DNA from: Nitrospirota bacterium | GTDB lineage: Bacteria; Nitrospirota; 9FT-COMBO-42-15; HDB-SIOI813 | Length of the DNA: 64,000 nt | Assembly: GCA_020851375.1 (NCBI GenBank) | Contig: JADZCV010000044.1 | Coordinates: 124,001 to 188,000 of the forward strand | Reading direction: 5' to 3' | Shown: piece after piece, positions 8,260 to 17,023 of the stretch | Numbering within the stretch: position 1 is the stretch's first letter | Layout of the letters: every line of letters starts with the position of its first letter | Program-made: the position numbers and the translations under genes | Notes under the pieces: model-generated | What the model saw: only the letters and a program-made list of their open reading frames with translations | Databases searched by the model: none | What the model was told of the DNA's origin: nothing

Positions 8260-9825
8260 CTACACCCACTGTACGCGCTTTGTCCTGATCATATCAAGGT
8301 CGCCTGAGAACAGGTCTCTTATGTCATGAATCTCCAGCGCCACCATTGCCATCCTGTCGAGGCCGAGCCCCCATGCTATTACCGGGACATTAACACCGAG
8401 CGGAATGGTAACCTCAGGTCTGAATATCCCTGCCCCGCCAAGCTCCATCCAGCCGAGCTTCGGATGTTTGACATGAAGCTCCACTGACGGCTCGGTGAAT
8501 GGAAAGTATGCAGGCAGGAACTCTATCTCCTTTGCCTTTGCAACCTCCACTGCAAACAGCTCGAGCAGTCCGAGCAGTGTGCGGAAATTGATGTCGTCGC
8601 CAAGGACTATCCCTTCTATCTGAAAGAAGTCCTGTGCATGCGTGGCATCCACCTGCTCATACCTAAAACATCTTGCTATGGAAAAATACTTGCCTGGGAT
8701 CTTCGGGCCGCCGGCAAGGGTTCTTGCTGATACTGCCGTTCCCTGACTCCGCAGCATGAGCCGCTTTGCCTTCTCTATGTCAAAGTGATACTTCCAGCCC
8801 CGTGAGCCTGTGCCGCCTCCTGAGTAGTGTGCCTCTGACACCCTTGTCCGGAATGGTTCTTCTATCTCTCCTGATAATCCGGGTTCCTTTACATAATAGA
8901 CATCGTGTATGTCCCTTGCAGGATGGAATTGCGGCATATAGAGGGCATCCATATTCCAGAACTCATTCTCAACAAGTCCCCCCCTCATCTCCTCAAATCC
9001 CATTGCAACAAACTTGTATTTTACATTGTCGAGGAATTCCCTGTAAGGATGTTTTCTGCCCGGGGGTACCCTCGGCGGCGGCAGTGAGATGTTGTATTTC
9101 CTGAATGACTTACCTTCCCACGAGCCGTCTTTCAACATCTGTGGAGTCAACTGGGAAATCTCACCAACAGGATTCCCCTTCTGCAGTACTGCACTGTGGA
9201 TATCAGCCCCGTTGTCTGTCAGGAGATAGGTACGGTTTGTCTTTTCATTGATCCTGAATATCCCCTTGGACTTCCCCCTCTTTCTGTGCAACCCTTCTAT
9301 GACCGTCTGTTCATCATCAGACAACTCATTCAGCCTGATCTCACTTTTGCCTTTCACAAGATCTATCAGCCTCTGAATATCCTCAAACTCTGATATTAAC
9401 GCTGCATCGCCCATTTCAAGACGGCCGCCTGCTGCAATCCTGATTATCCCCTTTTCCTTAAGAAGACCTACGGCAGAGCTTACCTCAGCCGGCTCAATAT
9501 CATCGCGCCCTTTGACATCCGACATGCTGTATGCAGGGTTTTCCTTCACAGACTGAAAGATCCTTAGTTCCGGTATCCTGATGTCCGAATATCTATCCCC
9601 TGTCTCAGTAAGGACAACAGAGCGTTCCACGGTTTCGCTGGCAACAGTCAGAATGCCCTTTGCAAGCAGCCACCCTATGGCCATATCTTTTTGCGACGGC
9701 TCTATTGATGCCTCTTTGATCAGGTTATCATCATCAACAGCCTTACCTGCCACAAAGGCAAAGAGGAGCTTTGTCTCAAGCGGGTGCAGGCTGTCAACTA
9801 TATTATTCAGGTCTTCTGCATTCAT
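8260..9825 (-). CDS. pheS: phenylalanyl-tRNA synthetase alpha subunit, archaeal/eukaryotic type
   Basis: Catalytic alpha chain of PheRS. The 521 residues are far longer than bacterial PheS (about 340). The N-terminal 200 residues hold the winged-helix DNA-binding-like repeats of the archaeal and eukaryotic enzyme. The class II core has RCFRYEQVDATHAQDFFQIE, AYFPFTEPSVE, and the C-terminal motif 3 ELGGAGIFRPEV followed by VIAWGLGLDRMAM, all close to the archaeal consensus. The gene overlaps the end of rpe by four bases (ATGA), so it is translationally coupled to a carbon-metabolism gene. Spirochaetes are a known example of bacteria with this PheRS type. Confidence 0.94.
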   Translation of the reverse strand: MNAEDLNNIVDSLHPLETKLLFAFVAGKAVDDDNLIKEASIEPSQKDMAIGWLLAKGILTVASETVERSVVLTETGDRYSDIRIPELRIFQSVKENPAYSMSDVKGRDDIEPAEVSSAVGLLKEKGIIRIAAGGRLEMGDAALISEFEDIQRLIDLVKGKSEIRLNELSDDEQTVIEGLHRKRGKSKGIFRINEKTNRTYLLTDNGADIHSAVLQKGNPVGEISQLTPQMLKDGSWEGKSFRKYNISLPPPRVPPGRKHPYREFLDNVKYKFVAMGFEEMRGGLVENEFWNMDALYMPQFHPARDIHDVYYVKEPGLSGEIEEPFRTRVSEAHYSGGGTGSRGWKYHFDIEKAKRLMLRSQGTAVSARTLAGGPKIPGKYFSIARCFRYEQVDATHAQDFFQIEGIVLGDDINFRTLLGLLELFAVEVAKAKEIEFLPAYFPFTEPSVELHVKHPKLGWMELGGAGIFRPEVTIPLGVNVPVIAWGLGLDRMAMVALEIHDIRDLFSGDLDMIRTKRVQWV

Positions 9826-10490
9826 CTGAGAATCCTCTTCCTCATCTCCTCAATTGTCTTCTTGTAATCCTGAGTCCCGAATACACCTGACCCTGATACA
9901 AACATATCAGCGCCGGCAGACGCAACCTCTGCTATATTGTCCAGTTTTATCCCTCCGTCAACTTCAAGGTATGCCCTGGAACCAGCCTTATCAAGCATCC
10001 GCCTTGCCTCCCGTATCTTCTCCATGGCAAATGGAATAAACTTCTGACCGCTGAAGCCAGGATTGACCGACATGATAAGCAGCAGGTCAATATCTTCAAT
10101 TACGCATCCGGCCATAACAAGGGGGGTTGAAGGATTTAAGGACACACCAGCCTTCTTCCCCTTCTCCCTGATATACTGGATAGTCCTGTGCAGATGAATT
10201 GCTGCCTCGACATGCACAGTAATTATGTCCGCACCTGCATCGGCAAATGCAGATATGTAGTCATCAGGCCCCTCAATCATCAAATGGACATCGAGCGGCA
10301 GCGACGTCGCCTTACGGACTGCTTCAACAACGAACGGCCCGACAGTGATATTGGGGACAAAATGTCCGTCCATCACATCTATGTGGACCAGATCAGCCCC
10401 TGCATCCTCTATCTTCTTAAGCTCCTCACCTAATTGCACAAAATCAGCAGAAAGGATAGACGGAGCTATTTTTATCTCCTTCATGGCCAT
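9822..10490 (-). CDS. rpe: ribulose-phosphate 3-epimerase
   Basis: Interconverts ribulose 5-phosphate and xylulose 5-phosphate in the pentose phosphate and Calvin pathways. A TIM barrel with all family motifs: APSILSADF, HIDVMDGHFVPNITVGP, DVHLMIEGP, LIMSVNPGFSGQKF (metal-binding Asp/His region) and LEVDGGIK. The frame opens at 10526, but the family N-terminus fits the ATG at 10490 (MAMKEIKIAPS), giving 222 residues; ATG 10484 is equally possible. It is the first gene of the minus-strand run into pheS, pheT and the exporter, and is divergent from the acyltransferase gene. Confidence 0.93.
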   Translation of the reverse strand: MAMKEIKIAPSILSADFVQLGEELKKIEDAGADLVHIDVMDGHFVPNITVGPFVVEAVRKATSLPLDVHLMIEGPDDYISAFADAGADIITVHVEAAIHLHRTIQYIREKGKKAGVSLNPSTPLVMAGCVIEDIDLLLIMSVNPGFSGQKFIPFAMEKIREARRMLDKAGSRAYLEVDGGIKLDNIAEVASAGADMFVSGSGVFGTQDYKKTIEEMRKRILR

Positions 10491-10551
10491 AATATAAAAA
10501 CACAAGCGCCATTCAAAGTCAATCAAAGGGTAAAACCCTGTATAAATTTCC

Positions 10552-10580
10552 TTGACGCCTGAAATTCCGGATAGTAGAAT
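10552..10580 (+). promoter_or_regulatory. sigma70-type promoter for the MBOAT gene
   Basis: The -35 TTGACG (10552-10557) and -10 TAGAAT (10575-10580) are separated by exactly 17 bases and lie in the divergent gap upstream of the acyltransferase. The predicted start near 10587 leaves a leader of about 37 bases. Confidence 0.65.
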
Positions 10581-10623
10581 GGGCTATAAGACACCGATTT
10601 TCCTGTAGAATATTGAATGCTTC

Positions 10624-12081
10624 ATGCTTTTTAACTCTTTTGAATTTATCTTTCTGTTTTTACCCCTGACCCTGATCGTCTACTTTTTTCTTAACAGACA
10701 TAGACTGACATTGGCCGCGAAGTCGTGGCTTGTCTTCGCCTCGCTCTTCTTTTACAGCTGGTGGAATGTCAAATACCTCCCCCTGATACTTGGCAGCATC
10801 CTGTTCAACTACGCTATAGGCACAAATTTCACAAGAGTAAAAGAGAGTAAAAGAAAATGGATGCTCGTAATAGGGATATGCTCGAACATAGGACTTCTGG
10901 CGGTCTTTAAGTACACCGATTTTTTCATATCAGATATAAATCAACTTTTCGCCGCGCACTTCGAGCTGATTCACATCGGCTTACCTCTGGGGATAAGCTT
11001 CTTCACTTTCACCCAGATAGCATACCTGGCCGATTCCTATTACGCCAGGGTAGAAGAGTACGACCTGTTAAACTACGCTTTATTTGTAACATTCTTCCCC
11101 CACCTCATTGCAGGTCCCATAATCCACCACAGGGAGATGATGCCGCAGTTCGTTAACTTAAAGAATAAGCTTCTTAATAACAGAAACCTGTTCCCCGGTA
11201 TACTGTTGTTTTTCATCGGCCTGTTCAAAAAAACTTCCATCGCAGACGTCCTGGCGCAATGGGCCAATAATGGCTTTGATAATTCAGTGTCTCTTACGCT
11301 TGTAGAGGCCTGGGTTACAAGCCTTTCATACACATTCGAGATATATTTCGACTTCAGTGGTTATACGGACATGGCCCTTGGGGCTGCCCTGATGTTTAAT
11401 ATAAGACTCCCGATAAACTTCAATTCGCCCTACAAGGCTACGTCCATCCAGGACTTCTGGAGAAGATGGCACATCACCTTGAGCAGGTTTCTGCGGGATT
11501 ACATCTATATACCCCTGGGCGGTAACCGGGAGGGGGACTACAGGACATACTCCAACATGATGATCACTTTTTTGGTAGGCGGGCTTTGGCACGGAGCCGG
11601 GTGGACGTTTGTTCTCTGGGGGCTCCTGCACGGTACGGCGCTGATAATCCAAAAGGCCTGGCAGAAGTCCGGAATAAGACTCAACTCTGTTGTCTCATGG
11701 TTCATCACATTTAACTTCGTAAATCTGACATGGATATTTTTCAGGGCCAATAACTGGCATGATGCTGTGAAGGTCCTCAAAGGGATGTTTAATCTCAATG
11801 GCGCAGAACTTCCAAACCTGCTTTTGGATGTACTGCCTTTTTTGAAGTCTTTCTTCCACGGTACCGACGCTTTAAGGTACGTCGCGGACGGGACTTTTAT
11901 GGGCTTTATGGAAGCCCTCTGCTTTATCGCAGTAGTGTTCACAATAGCGGTATTTTTTACAAATACCAATCAGCTTTCATACAGGCAATCCATTTTCGTT
12001 TTTTCCGTGACCTTTGTCTTCTCGATACAGAATATATTTTTCAGACAGATTCCTTCAGAGTTTTTGTATTTCAGGTTTTAG
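10624..12081 (+). CDS. MBOAT family O-acyltransferase, AlgI-like
   Basis: Polytopic inner-membrane protein expected to pass acyl groups to an exported polysaccharide or other envelope substrate. 485 residues with about ten membrane segments. It shows the AlgI/DltB hallmarks: AGPIIHHREMMPQF, DFSGYTDMALG, the block FWRRWHITLSRFLRDYIYIP, and the GGLWHGAGWTFVLWGLLHG segment holding the conserved active-site His. The start ATG lies 44 bases after a good promoter. The next gene begins on the very next base after its stop codon and encodes an SGNH-like protein; such pairs usually act together, as AlgI with AlgJ/AlgX. The substrate is unknown. Confidence 0.92.
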   Translation: MLFNSFEFIFLFLPLTLIVYFFLNRHRLTLAAKSWLVFASLFFYSWWNVKYLPLILGSILFNYAIGTNFTRVKESKRKWMLVIGICSNIGLLAVFKYTDFFISDINQLFAAHFELIHIGLPLGISFFTFTQIAYLADSYYARVEEYDLLNYALFVTFFPHLIAGPIIHHREMMPQFVNLKNKLLNNRNLFPGILLFFIGLFKKTSIADVLAQWANNGFDNSVSLTLVEAWVTSLSYTFEIYFDFSGYTDMALGAALMFNIRLPINFNSPYKATSIQDFWRRWHITLSRFLRDYIYIPLGGNREGDYRTYSNMMITFLVGGLWHGAGWTFVLWGLLHGTALIIQKAWQKSGIRLNSVVSWFITFNFVNLTWIFFRANNWHDAVKVLKGMFNLNGAELPNLLLDVLPFLKSFFHGTDALRYVADGTFMGFMEALCFIAVVFTIAVFFTNTNQLSYRQSIFVFSVTFVFSIQNIFFRQIPSEFLYFRF

Positions 12082-13062
12082 ATGAAGCTTATAAAGAAAA
12101 TCGCAGTCCTGATACTTGCCTCACTCGCTCTGTACGTGAGCACGTTCTCACTGTTTAAAAAGCCGATTTCTCTCGGCCATTTCAGCACCCACTACTCGAA
12201 CAAGCTTGCATACAGCAAATCCATAGACGGCAGAAGAAAGGTGGTTTTGATCGGGGGGAGCAACGGGCTGTACAGCCACAGCTGCAGGGAGATTGAGGAT
12301 CTGACGGGATTAAAATGCGTAAACACGTCCATGTCCGCTGCCCTCGGATTAGACTTCATGCTGGAAAAAAGCAAGGAGTTCATAAACAAGGGAGATATTG
12401 TCATCCTTGCGCTGGAGTACGAGTTTTATTCGCAAACGAAAAAAGAGGTCATGTACATGCTGACGGGCAATAATTATATCTTTCAAAATGATCCGGATTA
12501 TCTTCTGAAATTGCCCCCTGAAAAAGCGCTGGCATCGGTCTTCTCTTTCGATTTCAAATACATTTTTTCATCGGTCGTGGAGATGGTCGGTAATTTTATC
12601 GTACCCAACAAGTTCCTGATCATTTTGAATGATAACGGGGATGTGATAAACAATACGAGTGCAAACGGAAGGGTCTACGAACAGACCATTCGTGAGAGTG
12701 TGCAGGAAACACCTTCGGATAGGCTTCTGAACGATAATGAAGCCTTTTATTCCCAAAAGGTCATCGCTGACTTCATAGGATGGTGCAGGGATAAGAAGGT
12801 CGTCGTTTACGGGTCACTTCCTACGACGTTTAACGACAAAAAGATTGATGGAAGGATTTTAAGAAGGATAAAAGGCTTGTATTATGGCAACGGCGCAAAG
12901 TTCATAGAGCTGGATAACGATTCCCAGTATGAAAGGAGCTGCTTTTACGACACCCCCTATCACTTAAACAAAGAATGCCAGACGAAACATACTGAAAAAA
13001 TTGCCAACTACCTTATCATGTATTCCCCCAAAAAAACCTGGAATTTACATAAATTATATTGA
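12082..13062 (+). CDS. SGNH/GDSL-like envelope protein paired with the MBOAT transferase
   Basis: 326 residues. An N-terminal membrane anchor or signal (IAVLILASLALYVSTFSLF) suggests a periplasmic domain. The VVLIGGSNG segment (about residues 53-61) looks like the block I serine motif of SGNH hydrolases, and DTPYHLN near the C-terminus resembles the catalytic Asp-x-x-His block. Proteins of this kind next to MBOAT enzymes accept or deliver the acyl group outside the membrane. There is no gap to the MBOAT gene, so translation is probably coupled. I see similarity of layout rather than a specific named family member. Confidence 0.7.
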   Translation: MKLIKKIAVLILASLALYVSTFSLFKKPISLGHFSTHYSNKLAYSKSIDGRRKVVLIGGSNGLYSHSCREIEDLTGLKCVNTSMSAALGLDFMLEKSKEFINKGDIVILALEYEFYSQTKKEVMYMLTGNNYIFQNDPDYLLKLPPEKALASVFSFDFKYIFSSVVEMVGNFIVPNKFLIILNDNGDVINNTSANGRVYEQTIRESVQETPSDRLLNDNEAFYSQKVIADFIGWCRDKKVVVYGSLPTTFNDKKIDGRILRRIKGLYYGNGAKFIELDNDSQYERSCFYDTPYHLNKECQTKHTEKIANYLIMYSPKKTWNLHKLY

Positions 13063-13099
13063 CCATGCAATAGGTTTTCTGTCATAATTTTGTCAGGTT

Positions 13100-13477
13100 A
13101 TGATCATCGGCACAGGAACAGACATCGTTTCCATAAAGCGTATTAAAGATGCAGAAAAGCGATGGGGACGGAGATTTCTGGACAGGGTCTATACTGCAGG
13201 TGAAACTAAATATGCAATGCTTCAACTATACCCGCATCCCCGCCTTGCAGCCCGATTTGCCGCAAAGGAGGCAACTGTCAAGGCACTTGGCACTGGCTTC
13301 ACCGGTGGAATAACCTGGAAGGACATTGAGGTTCAGAACAAAGACAGCGGCAGACCTGAAATAGTTCTGCATGGAAAGGTACAGGATACGGCAGGGGCTA
13401 TGGGGGTCAGGAAAATTCACCTGAGCATTTCACATGACGGTGATTACGCGGTTGCACAGGTAGTGTTGGAGGGATGA
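13100..13477 (+). CDS. acpS: holo-[acyl-carrier-protein] synthase
   Basis: Moves the 4'-phosphopantetheine group from coenzyme A to a serine of acyl carrier protein. 125 residues, normal for the family. Magnesium ligands Asp8 (GTGTDIV) and Glu57 are visible, the latter in the signature RFAAKEATVKALG; it ends with SISHDGDYAVAQ. A possible promoter (TTGACC 13059-13064, CATAAT 13083-13088, 18-base spacing) ends only about a dozen bases before the ATG, so the leader would be very short if it is used. It is followed by nnr after a repeat. Confidence 0.94.
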   Translation: MIIGTGTDIVSIKRIKDAEKRWGRRFLDRVYTAGETKYAMLQLYPHPRLAARFAAKEATVKALGTGFTGGITWKDIEVQNKDSGRPEIVLHGKVQDTAGAMGVRKIHLSISHDGDYAVAQVVLEG

Positions 13478-13485
13478 ACCAGACA

Positions 13486-13583
13486 GATGAAAATCCCCCT
13501 TAGTCCCCCTTTTTCAAAGAGGGAAATCAGTTCCCCCCTTTAGTAAAGGGGGGATAGGGGGGATTTGAACGGAGATATTCGGA
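13486..13583. repeat. dispersed CCCCCTTT/AAAGGGGG repeat
   Basis: Full-length copy: AAATCCCCCTTAGTCCCCC, a TTTTTCAAAGAGGG half, then CCCCCCTTTAGTAAAGGGGGG and a GGATTTGAACGGAGATATTC end. The same order of parts, ending in GAGATATTC or GAAGATATTC, is read in frame inside the uracil-DNA glycosylase gene 2.6 kb downstream. It separates acpS from nnr. Confidence 0.85.
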
Positions 13584-13593
13584 AGAACTGACA

Positions 13594-15147
13594 ATGTACA
13601 TAGCAACGGCACAGGAGATGAATAACATAGACCGCCGGACAAGGGATGAGTATGGAATTCCCACCCTCCTCCTGATGGAAAATGCCGCATCAGCAATTAC
13701 TCATATTGCAGAGCAGACCCTCGGCACAGTAAAAGGAAAGCGAATCTCCGTCATATGCGGCAAGGGTAACAACGGAGGCGACGGTCTCGCCTCTGCCCGG
13801 CAGTTGCACAACATGGGGGCTGAGGTTTCCATTTACCTCATATCAGATGCAGCAGCCTTCACAGCAGAGCCTGCTGCAAATCTTCAAATTGCATTAAAGA
13901 TGGGCGTTGAGGTAAATGAAAAGGGTAAGTATGAGATCAGAAGGTTTAGGTCAGCATTAAACCACAGCCACCTGATTATAGACGCCATAATAGGCACAGG
14001 GCTTTCTTCAACAGTCAAAGACGAATATAAGGAAGTGATCGAACTAATTAATGCGTCCGGACGACCGGTTGTCTCAGCAGATATCCCCACTGGTGTCAAT
14101 TCTGACACTGGTGAGATAATGGGAGCAGCAGTAAGGGCTGCAGCAACTGTGACCTTTGCCATTCCAAAGAGGGGACATTACCTGCATCCAGGCTGCGTCA
14201 ATGCAGGGACCCTGCATATAGCAGACATATCCATACCTGCACAGGCTATTGAAAAAGAGTCAATCCTGTTAAGACTCCTCACTGAGAAGGAGATGTCGGC
14301 TTTAGTGCCATTGAGGTACGCTGATTCCCACAAGGGATCAAACGGACACGCACTTGTCATTGCCGGCTCCATAGGCAAAGGCGGGGCAGCAGCAATGACA
14401 GCGTTATCATGCATGCGGACAGGAGCAGGGCTTCTGACTCTTGCCGTGCCTGAAAGTGTTCAACCCATAATTGCCGGCAAACTAACTGAGGTAATGACCC
14501 ATCCCCTTTCCGAAACAAGTGAACATACCATCGCCGCATCTTCAACCGGCGAGATCATTGCGCTCGCAGGGGACAAGGATGCAGTTGCAATCGGACCTGG
14601 TCTTACGACAAACAAAGAGACTGTATCAATTGTAAAAAAACTCGTAAGAGAGGTCACAGCCCCGCTGGTGATAGATGCAGATGCAATAAACGCGCTTGCT
14701 GATTCACCCGGACTGCTCAGGGACAGAAGGTCTGCCACCATACTGACCCCACATCCCGGAGAGATGGGCAGGCTGACCGGCAAAAGCGCATCAGAAATTC
14801 AAACGGACCGCATAGGCGCTGCCAGCGGTTTTGCCACTGAGTATGGCGTCTGCCTTGTTCTAAAGGGGGCTAATACTGTAATTGCCGAACCATCCGGTTT
14901 AGTGCATATATCCCCTACCGGCAATCCCGGGATGGCAACCGGCGGCACCGGGGATGCATTGACAGGAATAATCACAGGCCTCATCGCACAGGGGCTTACA
15001 CCTGCAGATGCGGCCAGGCTTGGCGTATACATCCACGGGCTTGCAGGAGACCTGGCAGCAAAGGAAAAAGGGATGATCGGCATGATTGCCGGCGACCTGA
15101 TTGAACGCATACCAGCAGCAATAAGACAGGTAGCAGACAGGAGATAA
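13594..15147 (+). CDS. nnr: bifunctional NAD(P)H-hydrate epimerase / ADP-dependent dehydratase
   Basis: Repairs damaged NADH and NADPH: the N-terminal YjeF_N domain (about 1-215) epimerises R- and S-NAD(P)HX, and the C-terminal kinase-like domain dehydrates the S form using ADP. 517 residues, the usual length of the fused protein. Seen: GKGNNGGDGL (56-65), DAIIGTGL, and in the C-terminal half PHPGEMGRLTG and NPGMATGGTGDALTG, the nucleotide site with its catalytic Asp. The order acpS-nnr-CBS-tsaE is common in anaerobic bacteria. Confidence 0.95.
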   Translation: MYIATAQEMNNIDRRTRDEYGIPTLLLMENAASAITHIAEQTLGTVKGKRISVICGKGNNGGDGLASARQLHNMGAEVSIYLISDAAAFTAEPAANLQIALKMGVEVNEKGKYEIRRFRSALNHSHLIIDAIIGTGLSSTVKDEYKEVIELINASGRPVVSADIPTGVNSDTGEIMGAAVRAAATVTFAIPKRGHYLHPGCVNAGTLHIADISIPAQAIEKESILLRLLTEKEMSALVPLRYADSHKGSNGHALVIAGSIGKGGAAAMTALSCMRTGAGLLTLAVPESVQPIIAGKLTEVMTHPLSETSEHTIAASSTGEIIALAGDKDAVAIGPGLTTNKETVSIVKKLVREVTAPLVIDADAINALADSPGLLRDRRSATILTPHPGEMGRLTGKSASEIQTDRIGAASGFATEYGVCLVLKGANTVIAEPSGLVHISPTGNPGMATGGTGDALTGIITGLIAQGLTPADAARLGVYIHGLAGDLAAKEKGMIGMIAGDLIERIPAAIRQVADRR

Positions 15148-15196
15148 AGATTCAACTCAGCCCAACAAGAATGTAATAAATGGATAAGGAGAATAC

Positions 15197-15649
15197 ATGG
15201 CAACAGCCAAAGATATCATGACCAGAGAGGTCATCACAGTCACAACTGATGTAACAATTGAAGGTCTTGCCAGGATCTTTACAAGGCATGACATCAGCGG
15301 TGCGGCAGTGGTAGATAAAGAGGGCCAGCTTATAGGCATTGTTACAGAAAATGACCTTATAAAAATGGAGCAAAAGCTCCATATCCCCACAGTAATCAAC
15401 ATCTTTGACGCAGTAATATATCTCGGCAGCTCAAAGAAATTCGAGGAAGACATCAAGAGGATGGCGGCAACAAAGGTAGAGGATATCTTCAGAAGAGATG
15501 TAGTTACGATAACAGAAAGCTCAACTATTGAAGAAATAGCAACCATCATGAGCGAAAAAAATATTCACCACCTCCCGGTGGTCAAGAAGGGAAAGCTTGT
15601 CGGGATAGTGGGAAAGAAGGATATTGTTAAGGCAATCGCAAAACGTTAA
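15197..15649 (+). CDS. CBS-domain pair protein
   Basis: 150 residues made almost entirely of two CBS domains (about 8-65 and 92-148), a fold that binds adenine nucleotides and acts as an energy sensor. Both have the typical ITxxTTIEEIA and HLPVVKKGKLVGIVGKKDI pattern. There is no attached catalytic domain, so the target is unknown. An AAGGAG ribosome site precedes the ATG. Its last 26 bases overlap tsaE. Confidence 0.9.
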   Translation: MATAKDIMTREVITVTTDVTIEGLARIFTRHDISGAAVVDKEGQLIGIVTENDLIKMEQKLHIPTVINIFDAVIYLGSSKKFEEDIKRMAATKVEDIFRRDVVTITESSTIEEIATIMSEKNIHHLPVVKKGKLVGIVGKKDIVKAIAKR

Positions 15650-16091
15650 AGAAACGATAGCCATTGGGGAGAGATTGGGCAGGCTCCTGTCACCAGGCGA
15701 TGTGATATGCCTGACAGGCGAACTTGGGGCAGGCAAGACCTGTTTTGTGAAAGGCATTGCAGAGGGACTTGGGATAAAAGGAAAGGCCATTACAAGCCCT
15801 ACCTTCATTATCATTAATGAATATAAAGGAAAGGTCCCTCTCTGGCACATTGACCTCTACAGAATAGGAGTCGTCGAGGATTTAAGAGACATCGGGATGG
15901 AAGAAATCGTGTATGGCAATGGGGTAACGGCGATTGAATGGGCAGAAAGGATAAAGGACAGACTGCCGGAGGAGAGGATGGATATAACGTTGAAGTGGGT
16001 GGATGAGGAGACACGCTCTATAAAAATAGAGGCGTTTGGACAGCACCATAAAGAGGTATTGAAGAAATTGTCAAAGGTTACGGAAATATAA
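15624..16091 (+). CDS. tsaE: tRNA threonylcarbamoyladenosine biosynthesis ATPase TsaE
   Basis: ATPase of the TsaBDE complex that makes t6A at position 37 of ANN-decoding tRNAs. 155 residues with Walker A GELGAGKT (32-39), the switch-like SPTFIIINEY, and HIDLYR plus the GVTAIEWAERI region, all typical of TsaE. The start is a TTG inside the end of the CBS gene, with AAGAAGGA just upstream; no ATG is available before the Walker motif, so the overlap appears real. The gene ends one base before the next start. Confidence 0.93.
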   Translation: MLRQSQNVKETIAIGERLGRLLSPGDVICLTGELGAGKTCFVKGIAEGLGIKGKAITSPTFIIINEYKGKVPLWHIDLYRIGVVEDLRDIGMEEIVYGNGVTAIEWAERIKDRLPEERMDITLKWVDEETRSIKIEAFGQHHKEVLKKLSKVTEI

Positions 16092-16877
16092 ATGGCTTAT
16101 CGCAGCGAATTTCTTGAGACAATAAAAGATGTGAGGGAATACCTGCTTTCGTTGAAGGAGACAGGTGTGGAAGAGATGGAGACTGAAATCCCCCTTAGTC
16201 CCCCTTTTTCAAAGGGGGAAATTAATGCTCACGTGTCAGTAAATCTTCCCCCTTTAGTAAAGGGGGGACAGGGTGGATTTGAGCGAAGATATTCATATGT
16301 AAAACCAGGCCACAAACCTGAGCAGCTTCAGGCACTCCGTGATAAGATCGGAGACTGCAAGCGGTGTAAGCTTTGGAGCAGCCGGACCAACATAGTCTTC
16401 GGAACCGGCAACCCTGATACATCCCTGATGTTCGTCGGCGAGGGGCCAGGCCAGGAAGAAGACAGGCAGGGTGAACCATTTGTCGGAAGGGCTGGAGAAT
16501 TGCTGACAAGGATGATAACGGCCATGGGTCTCAAACGTGATGACGTATATATAGCAAATGTGATAAAATGCAGGCCTCCTGGCAACAGGAATCCGGAACC
16601 TGATGAGATTGCTGCCTGCAGGCCATTTCTGAATGAACAGATAGAAATAATCAGGCCTGACATCATATGCGCCCTCGGCGCCTTTGCGGCACATACCCTG
16701 CTTGACACTGCAACAAGGATCAGTGATTTGAGGGGGAAGGTTCACGATAAAGGCGGGCATAAGATTGTGGCGACATTCCATCCTGCTTACTTATTGAGAA
16801 ATCCGAATGAAAAGGGGCGGGCGTGGCAGGACTTGCAGATTGTAATGCGGGAGCTGGGGCTTGAAAGGAACATGTAA
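16092..16877 (+). CDS. family 4 uracil-DNA glycosylase with repeat-encoded insert
   Basis: Removes uracil from DNA to start base excision repair. 261 residues. The four iron-sulphur cysteines are visible at 89, 92, 160 and 176; the catalytic block is FVGEGPGQEEDRQGEPFVGRAG and the second motif is TFHPAYLLRNP. Residues about 32-68 (IPLSPPFSKGE, NLPPLVKGGQGGFER) are the in-frame translation of a complete dispersed DNA repeat. They sit in the linker between a short N-terminal helix and the catalytic domain, where length varies in relatives, so the enzyme is likely still active. It starts immediately after the tsaE stop. Confidence 0.93.
   Translation: MAYRSEFLETIKDVREYLLSLKETGVEEMETEIPLSPPFSKGEINAHVSVNLPPLVKGGQGGFERRYSYVKPGHKPEQLQALRDKIGDCKRCKLWSSRTNIVFGTGNPDTSLMFVGEGPGQEEDRQGEPFVGRAGELLTRMITAMGLKRDDVYIANVIKCRPPGNRNPEPDEIAACRPFLNEQIEIIRPDIICALGAFAAHTLLDTATRISDLRGKVHDKGGHKIVATFHPAYLLRNPNEKGRAWQDLQIVMRELGLERNM
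16185..16294. repeat. dispersed CCCCCTTT/AAAGGGGG repeat inside a coding sequence
   Basis: A full-length copy of the family (compare 13486-13583) lies wholly within the uracil-DNA glycosylase gene and keeps an open frame on the plus strand. Confidence 0.88.
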
Positions 16878-16883
16878 GGTATC

Positions 16884-17023
16884 ATGAAAACGTCATTCCC
16901 GCGGAAGCGGGAATCCAGACCGATGGCATGATTCTGGATTCCCACTTACGTGGGAATGACGGGGTGAAAAATCCTGCGGGGACAGGGTCCGTGGGAATGA
17001 CGGGTACATAGGAGCATTTTCGA
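16884..17023. repeat. GTCATTCCC/GGGAATGAC hairpin repeat, copy R2
   Basis: GTCATTCCCGCG...CGCGGAAGCGGGAATCCAGA, a matching second half GATTCTGGATTCCCAC...GTGGGAATGACGGG, and a GGGACAGG segment, ending in ATAGGAGCATTTTCGA directly before a GTG start. It fills the gap between the glycosylase and HIT genes. Confidence 0.85.
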
